Shown: positions 16,512 through 27,010 of the stretch, in pieces
How positions within the stretch are numbered: position 1 is the first letter of the stretch
Layout of the letters: each line of letters begins with the position of its first letter
Origin: Limnohabitans sp.
GTDB lineage: Bacteria; Bacteroidota; Bacteroidia; Flavobacteriales; Flavobacteriaceae
Assembly (NCBI GenBank): GCA_030053945.1
Contig: JASGCW010000027.1
Location: 1-34,738 of the forward strand
Length of the DNA: 34,738 nt
Direction: 5' to 3'
Notes under the pieces: model-generated
What the model was told of the DNA's origin: nothing
Database searches by the model: none
What the model saw: only the letters and a program-made list of their open reading frames with translations
Translations under genes and position numbers: made by a program

Positions 16512-19500
16512 ATGGCAAAAATTTTAGGTCTAGACTTAGGGACTAACTCGATTGGATGGGCGATTAGAGAAGATGAAAACGAAGGAGTAAATCAAATCAT
16601 AGATAAAGGAGTTAGAATTTTCTCTGAAGGCGTAAAATCTGAAAATGGAAAAGAAATATCTAGAGCTGCCGAAAGAACAGCCTACAGAAGTGCTCGTAAA
16701 ATAAAATATCGTCGAAAATTAAGAAAATACGAAACTTTAAAAGTACTCTCTATTAATGGAATGTGTCCTCTATCTGTTGAAGAAGTTGAACAATGGAAAA
16801 AATCTGGTTTCAAAGAATATCCTCTAAATCCTGAATTTCTTAATTGGTTACGAACTAATGAAGATGAGAATATAAATCCTTATTTTTTTAGAGACAAAGC
16901 CAGTAAGCAAAAAGTCACTTTATTTGAGTTAGGCAGAGCCTTATACCATATAGCGCAACGAAGAGGTTTTTTGAGCAATCGCTTAGATCAATCAGCCAAA
17001 GGTGTTTTTGAAGAACATAACCCGCAAATTCAAAATTTAATTGAAGATTTAGATAGTTCAAATGCGATCTTAAACGAATTAAAAGAGTATTATATTAATC
17101 TTGGAATTGTAGATGAGACAGAAAAAAGTGGTTTTAAAAAAGATTTAGATGAAGGAGAAAAAAAACTAAAGTCTTTGTATAATTCATTAGTAGCCATTAC
17201 AAAAAAGAATGCAAATGATATTGAAACATGTAAACAAGAGCTTATTGCGCGTCTCAATAAAAAAGAAGATTTAGGAAAAGTAAAAGGAAAAATTAAAGAT
17301 ATTTCACAAGCAATTCTTGATGGAAATTTTAAAACCTTAGGACAATATTTTTTTAGTTTATATAACAAAGAAAGAATAAGAAACCAATACACTTCTCGTG
17401 AAGAGCATTATCTAGAAGAGTTTATTATAATTTGTCAAACACAAGGAATTGAAGAGATCAATACAAATGAAAAATTACCCGAAAAAAAGTTTACGGGTTT
17501 AGCCAAAGATTTATACCGAGCTATTTTTTTTCAAAGACCTCTAAAATCGCAAAAAGGATTAATAGGAAAATGTTCTTTTGAAAAAAACAAATCTCGATGT
17601 GCTGTTTCGCATCCAGATTATGAAGAATTTAGAATGTGGTCATACTTAAACACCATAAAGATAGGCATACAAAGCGCGAAGACATTACGTTTCTTAACAC
17701 TGGAAGAAAAATTAAAATTAGTTCCGAAATTTTACAGAAAAAGTGACTTTAATTTTGAGGTTTTAGCAAAAGAACTGGTTGAAAAAGGAGCTAGTTTTGG
17801 CTATTACAAATCTTCTAAGAAAAACGAGTTTTTTTATTGGTTTAATTACAAACCTACAGATAGTGTTTCTGCTTGTGTGGTTTCGGCTTCTTTAGAAAAT
17901 GCAATAGGAAAAGACTGGAAAATTAAAACTTTCGAGTATCAAACTAATAATACTAAAAAAGAAGAAGTCACAAAATCTGTAGATTATAAAGTTTTATGGC
18001 ACTTACTTTCAGTAGCTACCTCAGATACGTATTTATATGATTTTGCTATCGAAAAACTAAAACTTGAACCTAAAAACGCTAAAGCATTTAGCAAAACAAA
18101 ACTTAAAAAAGATTTTGCAAGTCTTAGTTTGGCAGCTATTGCAAAAATTCTACCTTATCTCAAACAAGGACTACTGTATTCGCACGCTGTGTTTATGGCA
18201 AATATTGAGAATATTGTAGATGCAGACATTTGGAAAGATAAAGAACAACAAAAATTCATTCAATCAAAAATAGTTGAATTAGTAGATGAATATACTTTAG
18301 AAAAAAGTAAGCTAGAAATTATTAACGGCTTATTGAAAATATATAATACTGAAGACAAAGAAGGCAAAAAAGTACATTATTCTAAAGAAGCTGAATCGCT
18401 TTTTGAGGCTGATTTGAGAAAAAAGCTTGTCCCATTTTATAAAGCAAATATTATTATTGAGGAAGAGGAACAAGAAATAATATTTAAAGACTTATTCCCT
18501 ATTTTAATTGACCAATTAAAAAAGCAAGAATTCATTAAAATAATTAGGCTTGATAAAAAAATTGAAGCTTTTCTTAAAGGCGAAAATGAAGAGGGACAAA
18601 TATTTTGCAACCATCCCGAAAAGTTAAAAAAACTATATCATCCATCAGATATAGAAGTATTCAAAAAGAAAATTATCAAAGACAAAGAGGGCAATGAAAA
18701 AGTAGTTTTAGGCAGTCCGCTGACCACTTCTATAAAAAACCCTATGGCAATGCGTGCTTTACATCAATTACGCAAAGTCCTTAACACACTAATAGCTAAT
18801 GGTCAAATAGATGAAGACACTCGCATTCATATTGAAATGGCTCGTGAATTGAACGATGCAAACAAAAGAAAAGGGATACAAGATTTTCAAAATGAAAACA
18901 AAAAGTTTAGAGAAGAAGCTATTAAAGAAATAAAAAAACTATATTTAGAAGAATGCCATAAAGATGTAAACCCAACCGAAGATGATATTTTAAGATACCA
19001 GCTTTGGTTAGAACAAGGAAAATGTGAAATATACGAAGAAGGAAAAAACATTAGTATCTGTAACATTATAGGAAGTAATCCTTCATACGATATAGAACAT
19101 ACAATTCCTAGAAGTATTTCACAAGATAATTCGCAAATGAACAAAACCCTTTGTAGTCAAAGATTTAATAGAGATATAAAGAAGCAAAAAATGCCTATTG
19201 AGTTATCAAACTACAACGAAATTTTACCTAGAATTGCACACTGGAAAAAAGAATCAGAGGATCTAACTCGACAAATTGAAACCATTTCAAAATCTATAAA
19301 ATCAGCAGCCACAAAAGAGGCAAAAGATAAAAACATAAGAAAAAGGCATTACCTCACTTTAAAACGCGACTATATTCAGGGTAAATATGACCGCTTTACA
19401 TGGGAAGAGCCTAAAGTAGGTTTTAAAAACAGCCAAATTCCAGATACAGGTATTATAACCAAATATGCGCAAGCCTATTTAAAATCCTATTTCAAAAGAG

Positions 19501-20987
19501 TAGAAAGTGTAAAAGGTGGCGCAGTTGCCGAGTTTAGAAAACTATGGGGCATTCAAGAAAGTTATATAGATGAAAATGGACTAAAACACTTTAAGGAAAA
19601 AGACAGGAGTAAACATACCCATCATACCATTGATGCGATTACCATTGCATGTATGCCTAAAGACAAATATGATTTGTTAGCTCACGCGTGGCGTTTAGAA
19701 GACGAACAAGATAAAAAAGCAGCAAAAACTTTAATAGAAGAAGCTAAGCCTTGGAAAACCTTTAAAGAAGATATAGAAAAAATAGAAGCCGAAATTTTAG
19801 TATCACATTTTACGCCAGATAACGTAAAAAAACAAGCTAAAAAGATTCTTCGTGTAAGAGGCAAAAAACAATACGTAGCCGAAATAGAAAGAAATGCAAA
19901 TGGAAAAGCTATTCCTAAAAAGGATGCTAATAGTAAAATAATTTATAAGCTTAACGAAAAAGGTAATAAAATACCTATACTACAACAGGGCGATACAATA
20001 AGAGGATCTTTACATCAAGAGACAACATATGGAGCTATAAAACTACCAGATATAGATATAGAAACAAAAAAACCGTTGCATACAAATAAGGGGGCTTTTA
20101 TACTTAAAAAAGACATAAAAGGCAATGAGATTGTTTTTTATGTTGTTAGAAAAGAATTATCAAAACTATCGGAAAATGACGTGGAAAATATTATAGACAA
20201 TGTGGTAAGACAAAAAATTCAAGACGCTATAGCAAATACTTTAATAACCTTTAAAATGGTTCAAAATAAAAAAGTAGCTGTAATCAAAGAAGGTGTTACA
20301 ATTTGGATGCGTGAACCAAATATTGAAAAAGGTTTAGTAGGGATACCAATTAAGAAAGTAAGAATAATTGCTAAGTCTGTTAAAAATCCTTTAGAAATTA
20401 AAGTGCATAGCCCTTTATCTAAATCAAGACACGAGCACAAGCAAAAAGTGTATGGTCAAAATGATGAAAATTATGCTATGGCAATTTACGAGGGTATAGA
20501 TAAGAAAGGAAATATTAAACGCGCATTTGAAATGCTCAATTATATGGATGCTGGTAATTATTTCAAAAGAAGTAATGATTTGAAAAATGAAAACCCAATA
20601 GTACCAAGTACACATTTAAAAACTTCGTTGCCTTTAAAATACATTGTAAAAAAAGGTGATTTAGTATTGTTTTATAAAGAAAATGGAATAGAATTATCTG
20701 AAATAGGTAAAAAAGAATTAGATAAAAGATTATATAAAATAATAGCTTTTGAGAGTGACGGAAGAATTCAGTTTAGACATCATAAAACTGCTATGCAACA
20801 AAGTAGTATGAATAAAGACGAATTAACGATTGTAAAATTTATGTCCGATAACAATTTAAAAAACTCTCAAATTAATTTTGATAATCCTTTACCATGGCTT
20901 AGATTAACAATGTCAAACTTTAATTTTTTATTAAATAATAAAGAGTTTAAAATTAACACAATAGGGGAAATTTCATTCCATTTGTAA
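16512..20987 (+). CDS. cas9: CRISPR-associated endonuclease Cas9, type II-C
   Basis: 1491 aa, in the size range of large Bacteroidota II-C Cas9s. RuvC-I at KILGLDLGTNSIGWA with D8; Arg-rich bridge helix (ERTAYRSARKIKYRRKLRKY) near residues 55-75; RuvC-II IHIEMARELN with E775; HNH domain with SYDIEHTIPRS, H863; RuvC-III HHTIDAITIA with H1037/H1038 and D1041. The C-terminal ~400 residues form the wedge/PAM-interacting region. All catalytic residues are present. With crRNA and tracrRNA it cuts matching double-stranded DNA. No csn2 or cas4 is present, which supports II-C. cas1-cas2 are not next to it but beyond the array on the other strand. Confidence 0.98.
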   Translation: MAKILGLDLGTNSIGWAIREDENEGVNQIIDKGVRIFSEGVKSENGKEISRAAERTAYRSARKIKYRRKLRKYETLKVLSINGMCPLSVEEVEQWKKSGFKEYPLNPEFLNWLRTNEDENINPYFFRDKASKQKVTLFELGRALYHIAQRRGFLSNRLDQSAKGVFEEHNPQIQNLIEDLDSSNAILNELKEYYINLGIVDETEKSGFKKDLDEGEKKLKSLYNSLVAITKKNANDIETCKQELIARLNKKEDLGKVKGKIKDISQAILDGNFKTLGQYFFSLYNKERIRNQYTSREEHYLEEFIIICQTQGIEEINTNEKLPEKKFTGLAKDLYRAIFFQRPLKSQKGLIGKCSFEKNKSRCAVSHPDYEEFRMWSYLNTIKIGIQSAKTLRFLTLEEKLKLVPKFYRKSDFNFEVLAKELVEKGASFGYYKSSKKNEFFYWFNYKPTDSVSACVVSASLENAIGKDWKIKTFEYQTNNTKKEEVTKSVDYKVLWHLLSVATSDTYLYDFAIEKLKLEPKNAKAFSKTKLKKDFASLSLAAIAKILPYLKQGLLYSHAVFMANIENIVDADIWKDKEQQKFIQSKIVELVDEYTLEKSKLEIINGLLKIYNTEDKEGKKVHYSKEAESLFEADLRKKLVPFYKANIIIEEEEQEIIFKDLFPILIDQLKKQEFIKIIRLDKKIEAFLKGENEEGQIFCNHPEKLKKLYHPSDIEVFKKKIIKDKEGNEKVVLGSPLTTSIKNPMAMRALHQLRKVLNTLIANGQIDEDTRIHIEMARELNDANKRKGIQDFQNENKKFREEAIKEIKKLYLEECHKDVNPTEDDILRYQLWLEQGKCEIYEEGKNISICNIIGSNPSYDIEHTIPRSISQDNSQMNKTLCSQRFNRDIKKQKMPIELSNYNEILPRIAHWKKESEDLTRQIETISKSIKSAATKEAKDKNIRKRHYLTLKRDYIQGKYDRFTWEEPKVGFKNSQIPDTGIITKYAQAYLKSYFKRVESVKGGAVAEFRKLWGIQESYIDENGLKHFKEKDRSKHTHHTIDAITIACMPKDKYDLLAHAWRLEDEQDKKAAKTLIEEAKPWKTFKEDIEKIEAEILVSHFTPDNVKKQAKKILRVRGKKQYVAEIERNANGKAIPKKDANSKIIYKLNEKGNKIPILQQGDTIRGSLHQETTYGAIKLPDIDIETKKPLHTNKGAFILKKDIKGNEIVFYVVRKELSKLSENDVENIIDNVVRQKIQDAIANTLITFKMVQNKKVAVIKEGVTIWMREPNIEKGLVGIPIKKVRIIAKSVKNPLEIKVHSPLSKSRHEHKQKVYGQNDENYAMAIYEGIDKKGNIKRAFEMLNYMDAGNYFKRSNDLKNENPIVPSTHLKTSLPLKYIVKKGDLVLFYKENGIELSEIGKKELDKRLYKIIAFESDGRIQFRHHKTAMQQSSMNKDELTIVKFMSDNNLKNSQINFDNPLPWLRLTMSNFNFLLNNKEFKINTIGEISFHL

Positions 20988-21033
20988 AAGTCAATATTGA
21001 AAAATATTCTTTGCTTTTAAAATTAAAAAGTTC

Positions 21034-21065
21034 TTTGACATAAAGTATAAAATTTTAAATGTTTG
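21034..21065 (+). promoter_or_regulatory. CRISPR leader and probable array promoter
   Basis: The 87 bases between cas9 and the first repeat hold TTTG (21034-21037), 20 bases, then AATGTTTG (21058-21065; 5 of 6 fixed -7 positions). Transcription would start about at the first repeat (21075). Orientation agrees with the tracrRNA pairing. No terminator separates cas9 from the array, so read-through is also possible. Confidence 0.5.
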
Positions 21066-21074
21066 TATTTCTTT

Positions 21075-24000
21075 GTTGTGGTTTGATTAAAGATTAGAAA
21101 ACACGATATTTATTTTGAATCGATTATCAAAACTTTTTCCGTTGTGGTTTGATTAAAGATTAGAAAACACGATATTCGAATGTGAATTTGAGTATGTTAT
21201 TAGTGAGTTGTGGTTTACAAACACCAAGTTAATATTTGTTATAGGTGTGTTTGTGATTATAATTGATTAAAGATTAGAAAACACGATATTCTAATAGTTC
21301 AGAAACATTATCTGTCTCTTGTTGTGGTTTGATTAAAGATTAGAAAACACGATATTATAAAAATAGAGTAGATGTAAGTGGGGATGGTTGTGGTTTGATT
21401 AAAGATTAGAAAACACGATATTATCGAAATGAATAACGTTGAAAACCTCGTTGTTGTGGTTTGATTAAAGATTAGAAAACACGATATTCCCCCAAATTAT
21501 TGATAAAAGGCATCAAATGTTGTGGTTTGATTAAAGATTAGAAAACACGATATTTTCAATGGTAATGTACACGATATCTAATTTGTTGTGGTTTGATTAA
21601 AGATTAGAAAACACGATATTTATGAAAAAACTAATCATAACATTACTACGTTGTGGTTTGATTAAAGATTAGAAAACACGATATTCCACTCTTTTGTTGT
21701 ACTTTCAACAATGGTGTTGTGGTTTGATTAAAGATTAGAAAACACGATATTTAAATATTTGTAAGCAAAAAAAAGTATGACGTTGTGGTTTGATTAAAGA
21801 TTAGAAAACACGATATTTGCTTGATTTAGCTGTCCAAAAAGGTTTGAGTTGTGGTTTGATTAAAGATTAGAAAACACGATATTCGGTCTCGCGCAATGTG
21901 GAAATTATTGGCGGTTGTGGTTTGATTAAAGATTAGAAAACACGATATTATACTATTATCAAAAAGGTTCAGCATTAAAGTTGTGGTTTGATTAAAGATT
22001 AGAAAACACGATATTAAAATTGAACCTAAATCTATTTTTGTAGCGTTGTGGTTTGATTAAAGATTAGAAAACACGATATTTTATACATTGTAGGGATTTC
22101 TCCAAAACAGTTGTGGTTTGATTAAAGATTAGAAAACACGATATTTTAAAGAAAGAACTAAACCGTTAACCTACGTTGTGGTTTGATTAAAGATTAGAAA
22201 ACACGATATTGCTACCTGTTTGCATTGTTGGCATTTGTCCGTTGTGGTTTGATTAAAGATTAGAAAACACGATATTCAGCTTTTGAGCAAATACTCCAAC
22301 GCCTTGGTTGTGGTTTGATTAAAGATTAGAAAACACGATATTAAACAGGGCTCACTCGCTTTAATTACTACGTTGTGGTTTGATTAAAGATTAGAAAACA
22401 CGATATTTCAAAAAAATGTAGTTTTTATTTGAGATAGGTTGTGGTTTGATTAAAGATTAGAAAACACGATATTTCATTTTTCTTTCAGGATTTTCTTTTA
22501 TAGGTTGTGGTTTGATTAAAGATTAGAAAACACGATATTAAGCCTTTTTTTTTCAATATGCTTTTTACTCGTTGTGGTTTGATTAAAGATTAGAAAACAC
22601 GATATTATCATATGTTGATTTATATAAAAATTTCTTGTTGTGGTTTGATTAAAGATTAGAAAACACGATATTACACAGCAGGTAATTCTTTTTTTCACGG
22701 TGGTTGTGGTTTGATTAAAGATTAGAAAACACGATATTAAAAGGTCAAATTAAAAGTTCAAAAGGTTTGTTGTGGTTTGATTAAAGATTAGAAAACACGA
22801 TATTAGGATTGTCTTTCCTAACCGTGAGTTGTTTGTTGTGGTTTGATTAAAGATTAGAAAACACGATATTTTTTTTTGAGGTAGTAGATTCGAGTTTATT
22901 GTTGTGGTTTGATTAAAGATTAGAAAACACGATATTCCCCAAATAAAAGATGCAAGGCATCAAATGTTGTGGTTTGATTAAAGATTAGAAAACACGATAT
23001 TCTAAAAGCTATTGAGTTTAAAGAAATGTATGTTGTGGTTTGATTAAAGATTAGAAAACACGATATTTGATTTTATAAAAGGTGTTGTAGATACAGCGTT
23101 GTGGTTTGATTAAAGATTAGAAAACACGATATTCACGCACGCAGAAAAATGAGTGCCAATCAGTTGTGGTTTGATTAAAGATTAGAAAACACGATATTAA
23201 TATTAGATGATGACTTTGAAAAATCATTGTTGTGGTTTGATTAAAGATTAGAAAACACGATATTACATTTAAAATAATGGTTATCATCACCATTGTTGTG
23301 GTTTGATTAAAGATTAGAAAACACGATATTGGTGAAATTGAAACGCTTGTAAATATTATGTTGTGGTTTGATTAAAGATTAGAAAACACGATATTTTCAG
23401 TTTCTGAGTTCATTTGTTTAGCTGGGTTGTGGTTTGATTAAAGATTAGAAAACACGATATTTTTAGGAAGCAGCACAACTTTTGGAGCAGAGTTGTGGTT
23501 TGATTAAAGATTAGAAAACACGATATTGTATTTGTTGACGATAATACAGGCGAATTAGTTGTGGTTTGATTAAAGATTAGAAAACACGATATTAAATTAA
23601 TTATGCATAGGTATGTCAGTATGGTTGTGGTTTGATTAAAGATTAGAAAACACGATATTTGCGAGAATTGAACAAGTTACAAATGTGCTGTTGTGGTTTG
23701 ATTAAAGATTAGAAAACACGATATTCTTTTGGATTTTCTGTATTTAAAGTAGAACGTTGTGGTTTGATTAAAGATTAGAAAACACGATATTGCTACTGCA
23801 TTTGATGGGTCAGAGGCCATAGTTGTGGTTTGATTAAAGATTAGAAAACACGATATTTAAAACCAACCTTTTCAATGCCAATGCCAAGTTGTGGTTTGAT
23901 TAAAGATTAGAAAACACGATATTCATTTTTAAAACGAGGGTCGTAAGATATGAGTTGTGGTTTGATTAAAGATTAGAAAACACGATATTCCCCAAACTGC

Positions 24001-26225
24001 TTTGAATTGTGTTTTTAAGTTGTGGTTTGATTAAAGATTAGAAAACACGATATTTTTAGTTTTAGGGACTAATCCTGTACTTATGTTGTGGTTTGATTAA
24101 AGATTAGAAAACACGATATTCAATTATAGTAATCAACTACTCCACCACCGTTGTGGTTTGATTAAAGATTAGAAAACACGATATTTAATATTTCTTATAA
24201 TTTAGACCTTACACTGTTGTGGTTTGATTAAAGATTAGAAAACACGATATTCCATTAATGTTAATAACATCACCAATATTAGTTGTGGTTTGATTAAAGA
24301 TTAGAAAACACGATATTTTGCGGGAATATAAATGTAGGAATACCACCGTTGTGGTTTGATTAAAGATTAGAAAACACGATATTCGAATGCTCTTGATAAT
24401 AATACGGATTTGGGTTGTGGTTTGATTAAAGATTAGAAAACACGATATTTATCGCTGGAGGCGGAATAAGATACGTAACGTTGTGGTTTGATTAAAGATT
24501 AGAAAACACGATATTATAATGATTTTTGCATTATCTGGAATTTTAGTTGTGGTTTGATTAAAGATTAGAAAACACGATATTCCAGTCTTAAAGCAAACTC
24601 AGACATAACTGTTGTGGTTTGATTAAAGATTAGAAAACACGATATTTTCGTAAAGATTCATAGTTTGATTGGCTGTGTTGTGGTTTGATTAAAGATTAGA
24701 AAACACGATATTGTTCAAGGAAAGGGTAAAAAAGACCGTTAGTTGTGGTTTGATTAAAGATTAGAAAACACGATATTACAGTTACTGAATAATCGTTTTT
24801 GTTTTGAGTTGTGGTTTGATTAAAGATTAGAAAACACGATATTGACGAGTGCGCCTGACATAAACGAGAATATGTTGTGGTTTGATTAAAGATTAGAAAA
24901 CACGATATTAATTTTTCAGCAAACTTTTCAGCAGCTTCTGTTGTGGTTTGATTAAAGATTAGAAAACACGATATTATTTACTCAAATCTCTATTGGAGTT
25001 TAAATGTTGTGGTTTGATTAAAGATTAGAAAACACGATATTTGGCGGTTTTGTTGTTCTTCGCGTTAATTGGTTGTGGTTTGATTAAAGATTAGAAAACA
25101 CGATATTGTCAAGCCATTCAGCAACAATGGCTTCGGTGTTGTGGTTTGATTAAAGATTAGAAAACACGATATTCCAGCGTCCAAATGGTAACCGCGCAAA
25201 TAGTTGTGGTTTGATTAAAGATTAGAAAACACGATATTACAATACAGTATTAATGGTATTAATTCATTGTTGTGGTTTGATTAAAGATTAGAAAACACGA
25301 TATTTGGAATAAAATCGAAGAGGATTTAATAAACGTTGTGGTTTGATTAAAGATTAGAAAACACGATATTAACTGTTGTTCCGTTATAAACTGTGAAGTT
25401 GTTGTGGTTTGATTAAAGATTAGAAAACACGATATTGAAAACTAAGACTAAACCACCAGCGATATGTTGTGGTTTGATTAAAGATTAGAAAACACGATAT
25501 TTGTGGCAATTTCCTTATCCGTTTGGTATGTGTTGTGGTTTGATTAAAGATTAGAAAACACGATATTTTTCCGACCGTTGTGATTGGTTTAGGGGGAGTT
25601 GTGGTTTGATTAAAGATTAGAAAACACGATATTGATATTGTTTGAAAATAGGCGAGGAGTTCCGTTGTGGTTTGATTAAAGATTAGAAAACACGATATTA
25701 TACTATTATCAAAAAGGTTCGGCATTAAAGTTGTGGTTTGATTAAAGATTAGAAAACACGATATTATATTTGAATATAGGGTGATGTACTTGAATGTTGT
25801 GGTTTGATTAAAGATTAGAAAACACGATATTTGCGAAATAACATCTATTATCATACTGGATGTTGTGGTTTGATTAAAGATTAGAAAACACGATATTTTC
25901 AGATAAAAGATAAAAATCTAATTCTGCGTTGTGGTTTGATTAAAGATTAGAAAACACGATATTTAAATACAGAAGGTTGTTCTTCTTGGCTAGTTGTGGT
26001 TTGATTAAAGATTAGAAAACACGATATTATAATCATTCATATCAAAATAATGCCATTGGTTGTGGTTTGATTAAAGATTAGAAAACACGATATTAATTTT
26101 TATTTATGAAATATACTGGATAATGTTGTGGTTTGATTAAAGATTAGAAAACACGATATTCCTGTGGTTTATCAAATACATCGATAAGTGTTGTGGTTTG
26201 ATTAAAGATTAGAAAACACGATATT
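21075..26225 (+). CRISPR. CRISPR array, 78 repeats and 77 spacers, type II-C
   Basis: The 36-bp repeat begins GTTGTGGTTTGATTAAAG and ends AAAACACGATATT. I count 78 copies: first at 21075-21110, last at 26190-26225. All copies read as identical, including the last, except that repeat 3 is split by a 48-bp insertion (21217-21264). Spacers are 30 bp (60 of them), 29 bp (16) and 31 bp (one, 22540-22570). Lengths sum exactly to the 5151 bp of the array. Spacers 13 and 70 differ by one base; spacers 6 and 28 are related. Several spacers read as open coding sequence, for example spacer 37 (23528-23557). Repeat-derived minus-strand open frames here are not genes. Confidence 0.99.
21217..21264. repeat. 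48-bp insertion splitting CRISPR repeat 3
   Basis: Repeat 3 is interrupted after its first 10 bases (21207-21216); the remaining 26 bases follow intact at 21265-21290. The 48-bp insert contains an inverted repeat ACAAACAC (21217-21224) / GTGTTTGT (21247-21254). No clear target-site duplication is seen. It also contains TTTG (21235-21238), 19 bases, then TATAATTG (21258-21265), which resembles a promoter. Confidence 0.85.
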
Positions 26226-26276
26226 AGTTGGCTTGTTACCTTCTAATTATCAAAGGATTAAATTCAAATATCGTTA

Positions 26277-26327
26277 AAAAAAATGCTTCTTTTTTGTTGT
26301 GATAAGGCAAGATTGAAGCATTTTTTT
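26277..26327. terminator. Hairpin terminator after the CRISPR array
   Basis: AAAAAAATGCTTC (26277-26289) pairs perfectly with GAAGCATTTTTTT (26315-26327), loop of 25 bases. It can work on both strands. The loop carries a repeat-like sequence (GTTGTG at 26296, then AAGATT); its TTGTGATAAG (26297-26306) is identical to 16371-16380 in the tracrRNA region. Confidence 0.7.
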
Positions 26328-26389
26328 ATTTGTAATTAATAAAATTTCATCATATTTGTTTTATATAAGCCTATTAAAAAGTATAAGCC

Positions 26390-27010
26390 ATGAAAAATAG
26401 AAAAAGAAATCGAATGATAGGTTTCGATTATTCAAGTGATAATTTATATTTTATCACGATTTGCGTTCATGATAGATTGTGTTGTTTCGGAAATGTTGTT
26501 TCCGTAACCGAAGGGACAGGTCGCGACCTGTCCGTACATCATCCCGAAAATCATCATCCCGAAAATCATCATCCCGAAAATCATCATCCCGAAAATCATC
26601 ATTCCGAAAATCATTATCCCCAAAAATATTATTCTGATAAAGTGATTATGCGGTTAAATAAATATGGGAATATTGTAAAGAATCAAATTGATTGGTTGGA
26701 AAATCAATATTCATATGTTGAAATTCATAATTATGTAGTAATGCCTAATCATATACATTTAATTTTAGAAATTGATAGTAAAAAAGTTAAAGATGGGGAT
26801 GTGAAAATTAAATCAGTATCAAGTTTAATTGGCGCATTGAAAACAACATCTTCAAAAAAGATACATGAAATTGGTTTTTTAGGTTTCTCTTGGCAACGTT
26901 CATTTCATGATCATATCATAAGAAATGAAAAAGCATATCAAAATATTTCAAATTATATCGATTTAAATCCATATAAATGGGGTGCGGATTTATTTTTTAA
27001 TTCAAATTAA
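26390..27010 (+). CDS. REP-associated tyrosine transposase (RAYT, Y1/IS200-like)
   Basis: 206 aa. HUH motif as HIH at residues 121-123 (VVMPNHIHLILE), N-terminal strand LYFITICVHDR, and C-terminal RNEKAYQNISNYIDLNPYKW with Y183 as the likely nucleophile. It belongs to the Y1_Tnp/TnpA_REP family, which handles REP sequences. Odd features: residues 42-48 (GTGRDLS) are encoded by a perfect 20-bp palindrome, and residues ~50-80 are 5-residue repeats (HHPEN) from a 15-bp tandem repeat. Its stop codon overlaps the cas2 stop tail-to-tail by 4 bases. It sits between the array and cas2. Confidence 0.88.
   Translation: MKNRKRNRMIGFDYSSDNLYFITICVHDRLCCFGNVVSVTEGTGRDLSVHHPENHHPENHHPENHHPENHHSENHYPQKYYSDKVIMRLNKYGNIVKNQIDWLENQYSYVEIHNYVVMPNHIHLILEIDSKKVKDGDVKIKSVSSLIGALKTTSSKKIHEIGFLGFSWQRSFHDHIIRNEKAYQNISNYIDLNPYKWGADLFFNSN
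26514..26533. repeat. REP-like 20-bp perfect palindrome inside the RAYT gene
   Basis: GGACAGGTCGCGACCTGTCC is self-complementary over 20 bp and GC-rich in an AT-rich setting. REP-like palindromes of this kind are the expected substrates of RAYT enzymes. Here it is read in frame. Confidence 0.8.
26537..26626 (+). repeat. 15-bp in-frame tandem repeat in the RAYT gene
   Basis: Four identical units CATCATCCCGAAAAT (26537-26596), then a one-base variant (26597-26611) and a degenerate unit (26612-26626). Each encodes His-His-Pro-Glu-Asn. Copy number probably varies between strains. Confidence 0.9.

Noticed and set aside
21207..21290. Target-site duplication around the insertion in repeat 3
   Set aside because: GATTA occurs twice near the right edge (21255-21259 and 21265-21269), but the left flank ends in GGTTT, so no duplication at both ends can be shown.
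22516..22698. Minus-strand open frame in the CRISPR array encoding ISCFLIFNQTTT units
   Set aside because: It is a translation of the CRISPR repeat; no independent coding signal.
25420..25854. 144-codon minus-strand open frame with six ISCFLIFNQTTT repeats
   Set aside because: Same artefact: 66-bp repeat-spacer units keep the frame open. Not a repeat protein.
26488..26506. Further TTACGG-type operator in the RAYT gene (CGGAAA...TTTCCGTAA)
   Set aside because: Arms and spacing differ from the four sites, it is inside coding sequence, and no -7 box lies 22 positions away.
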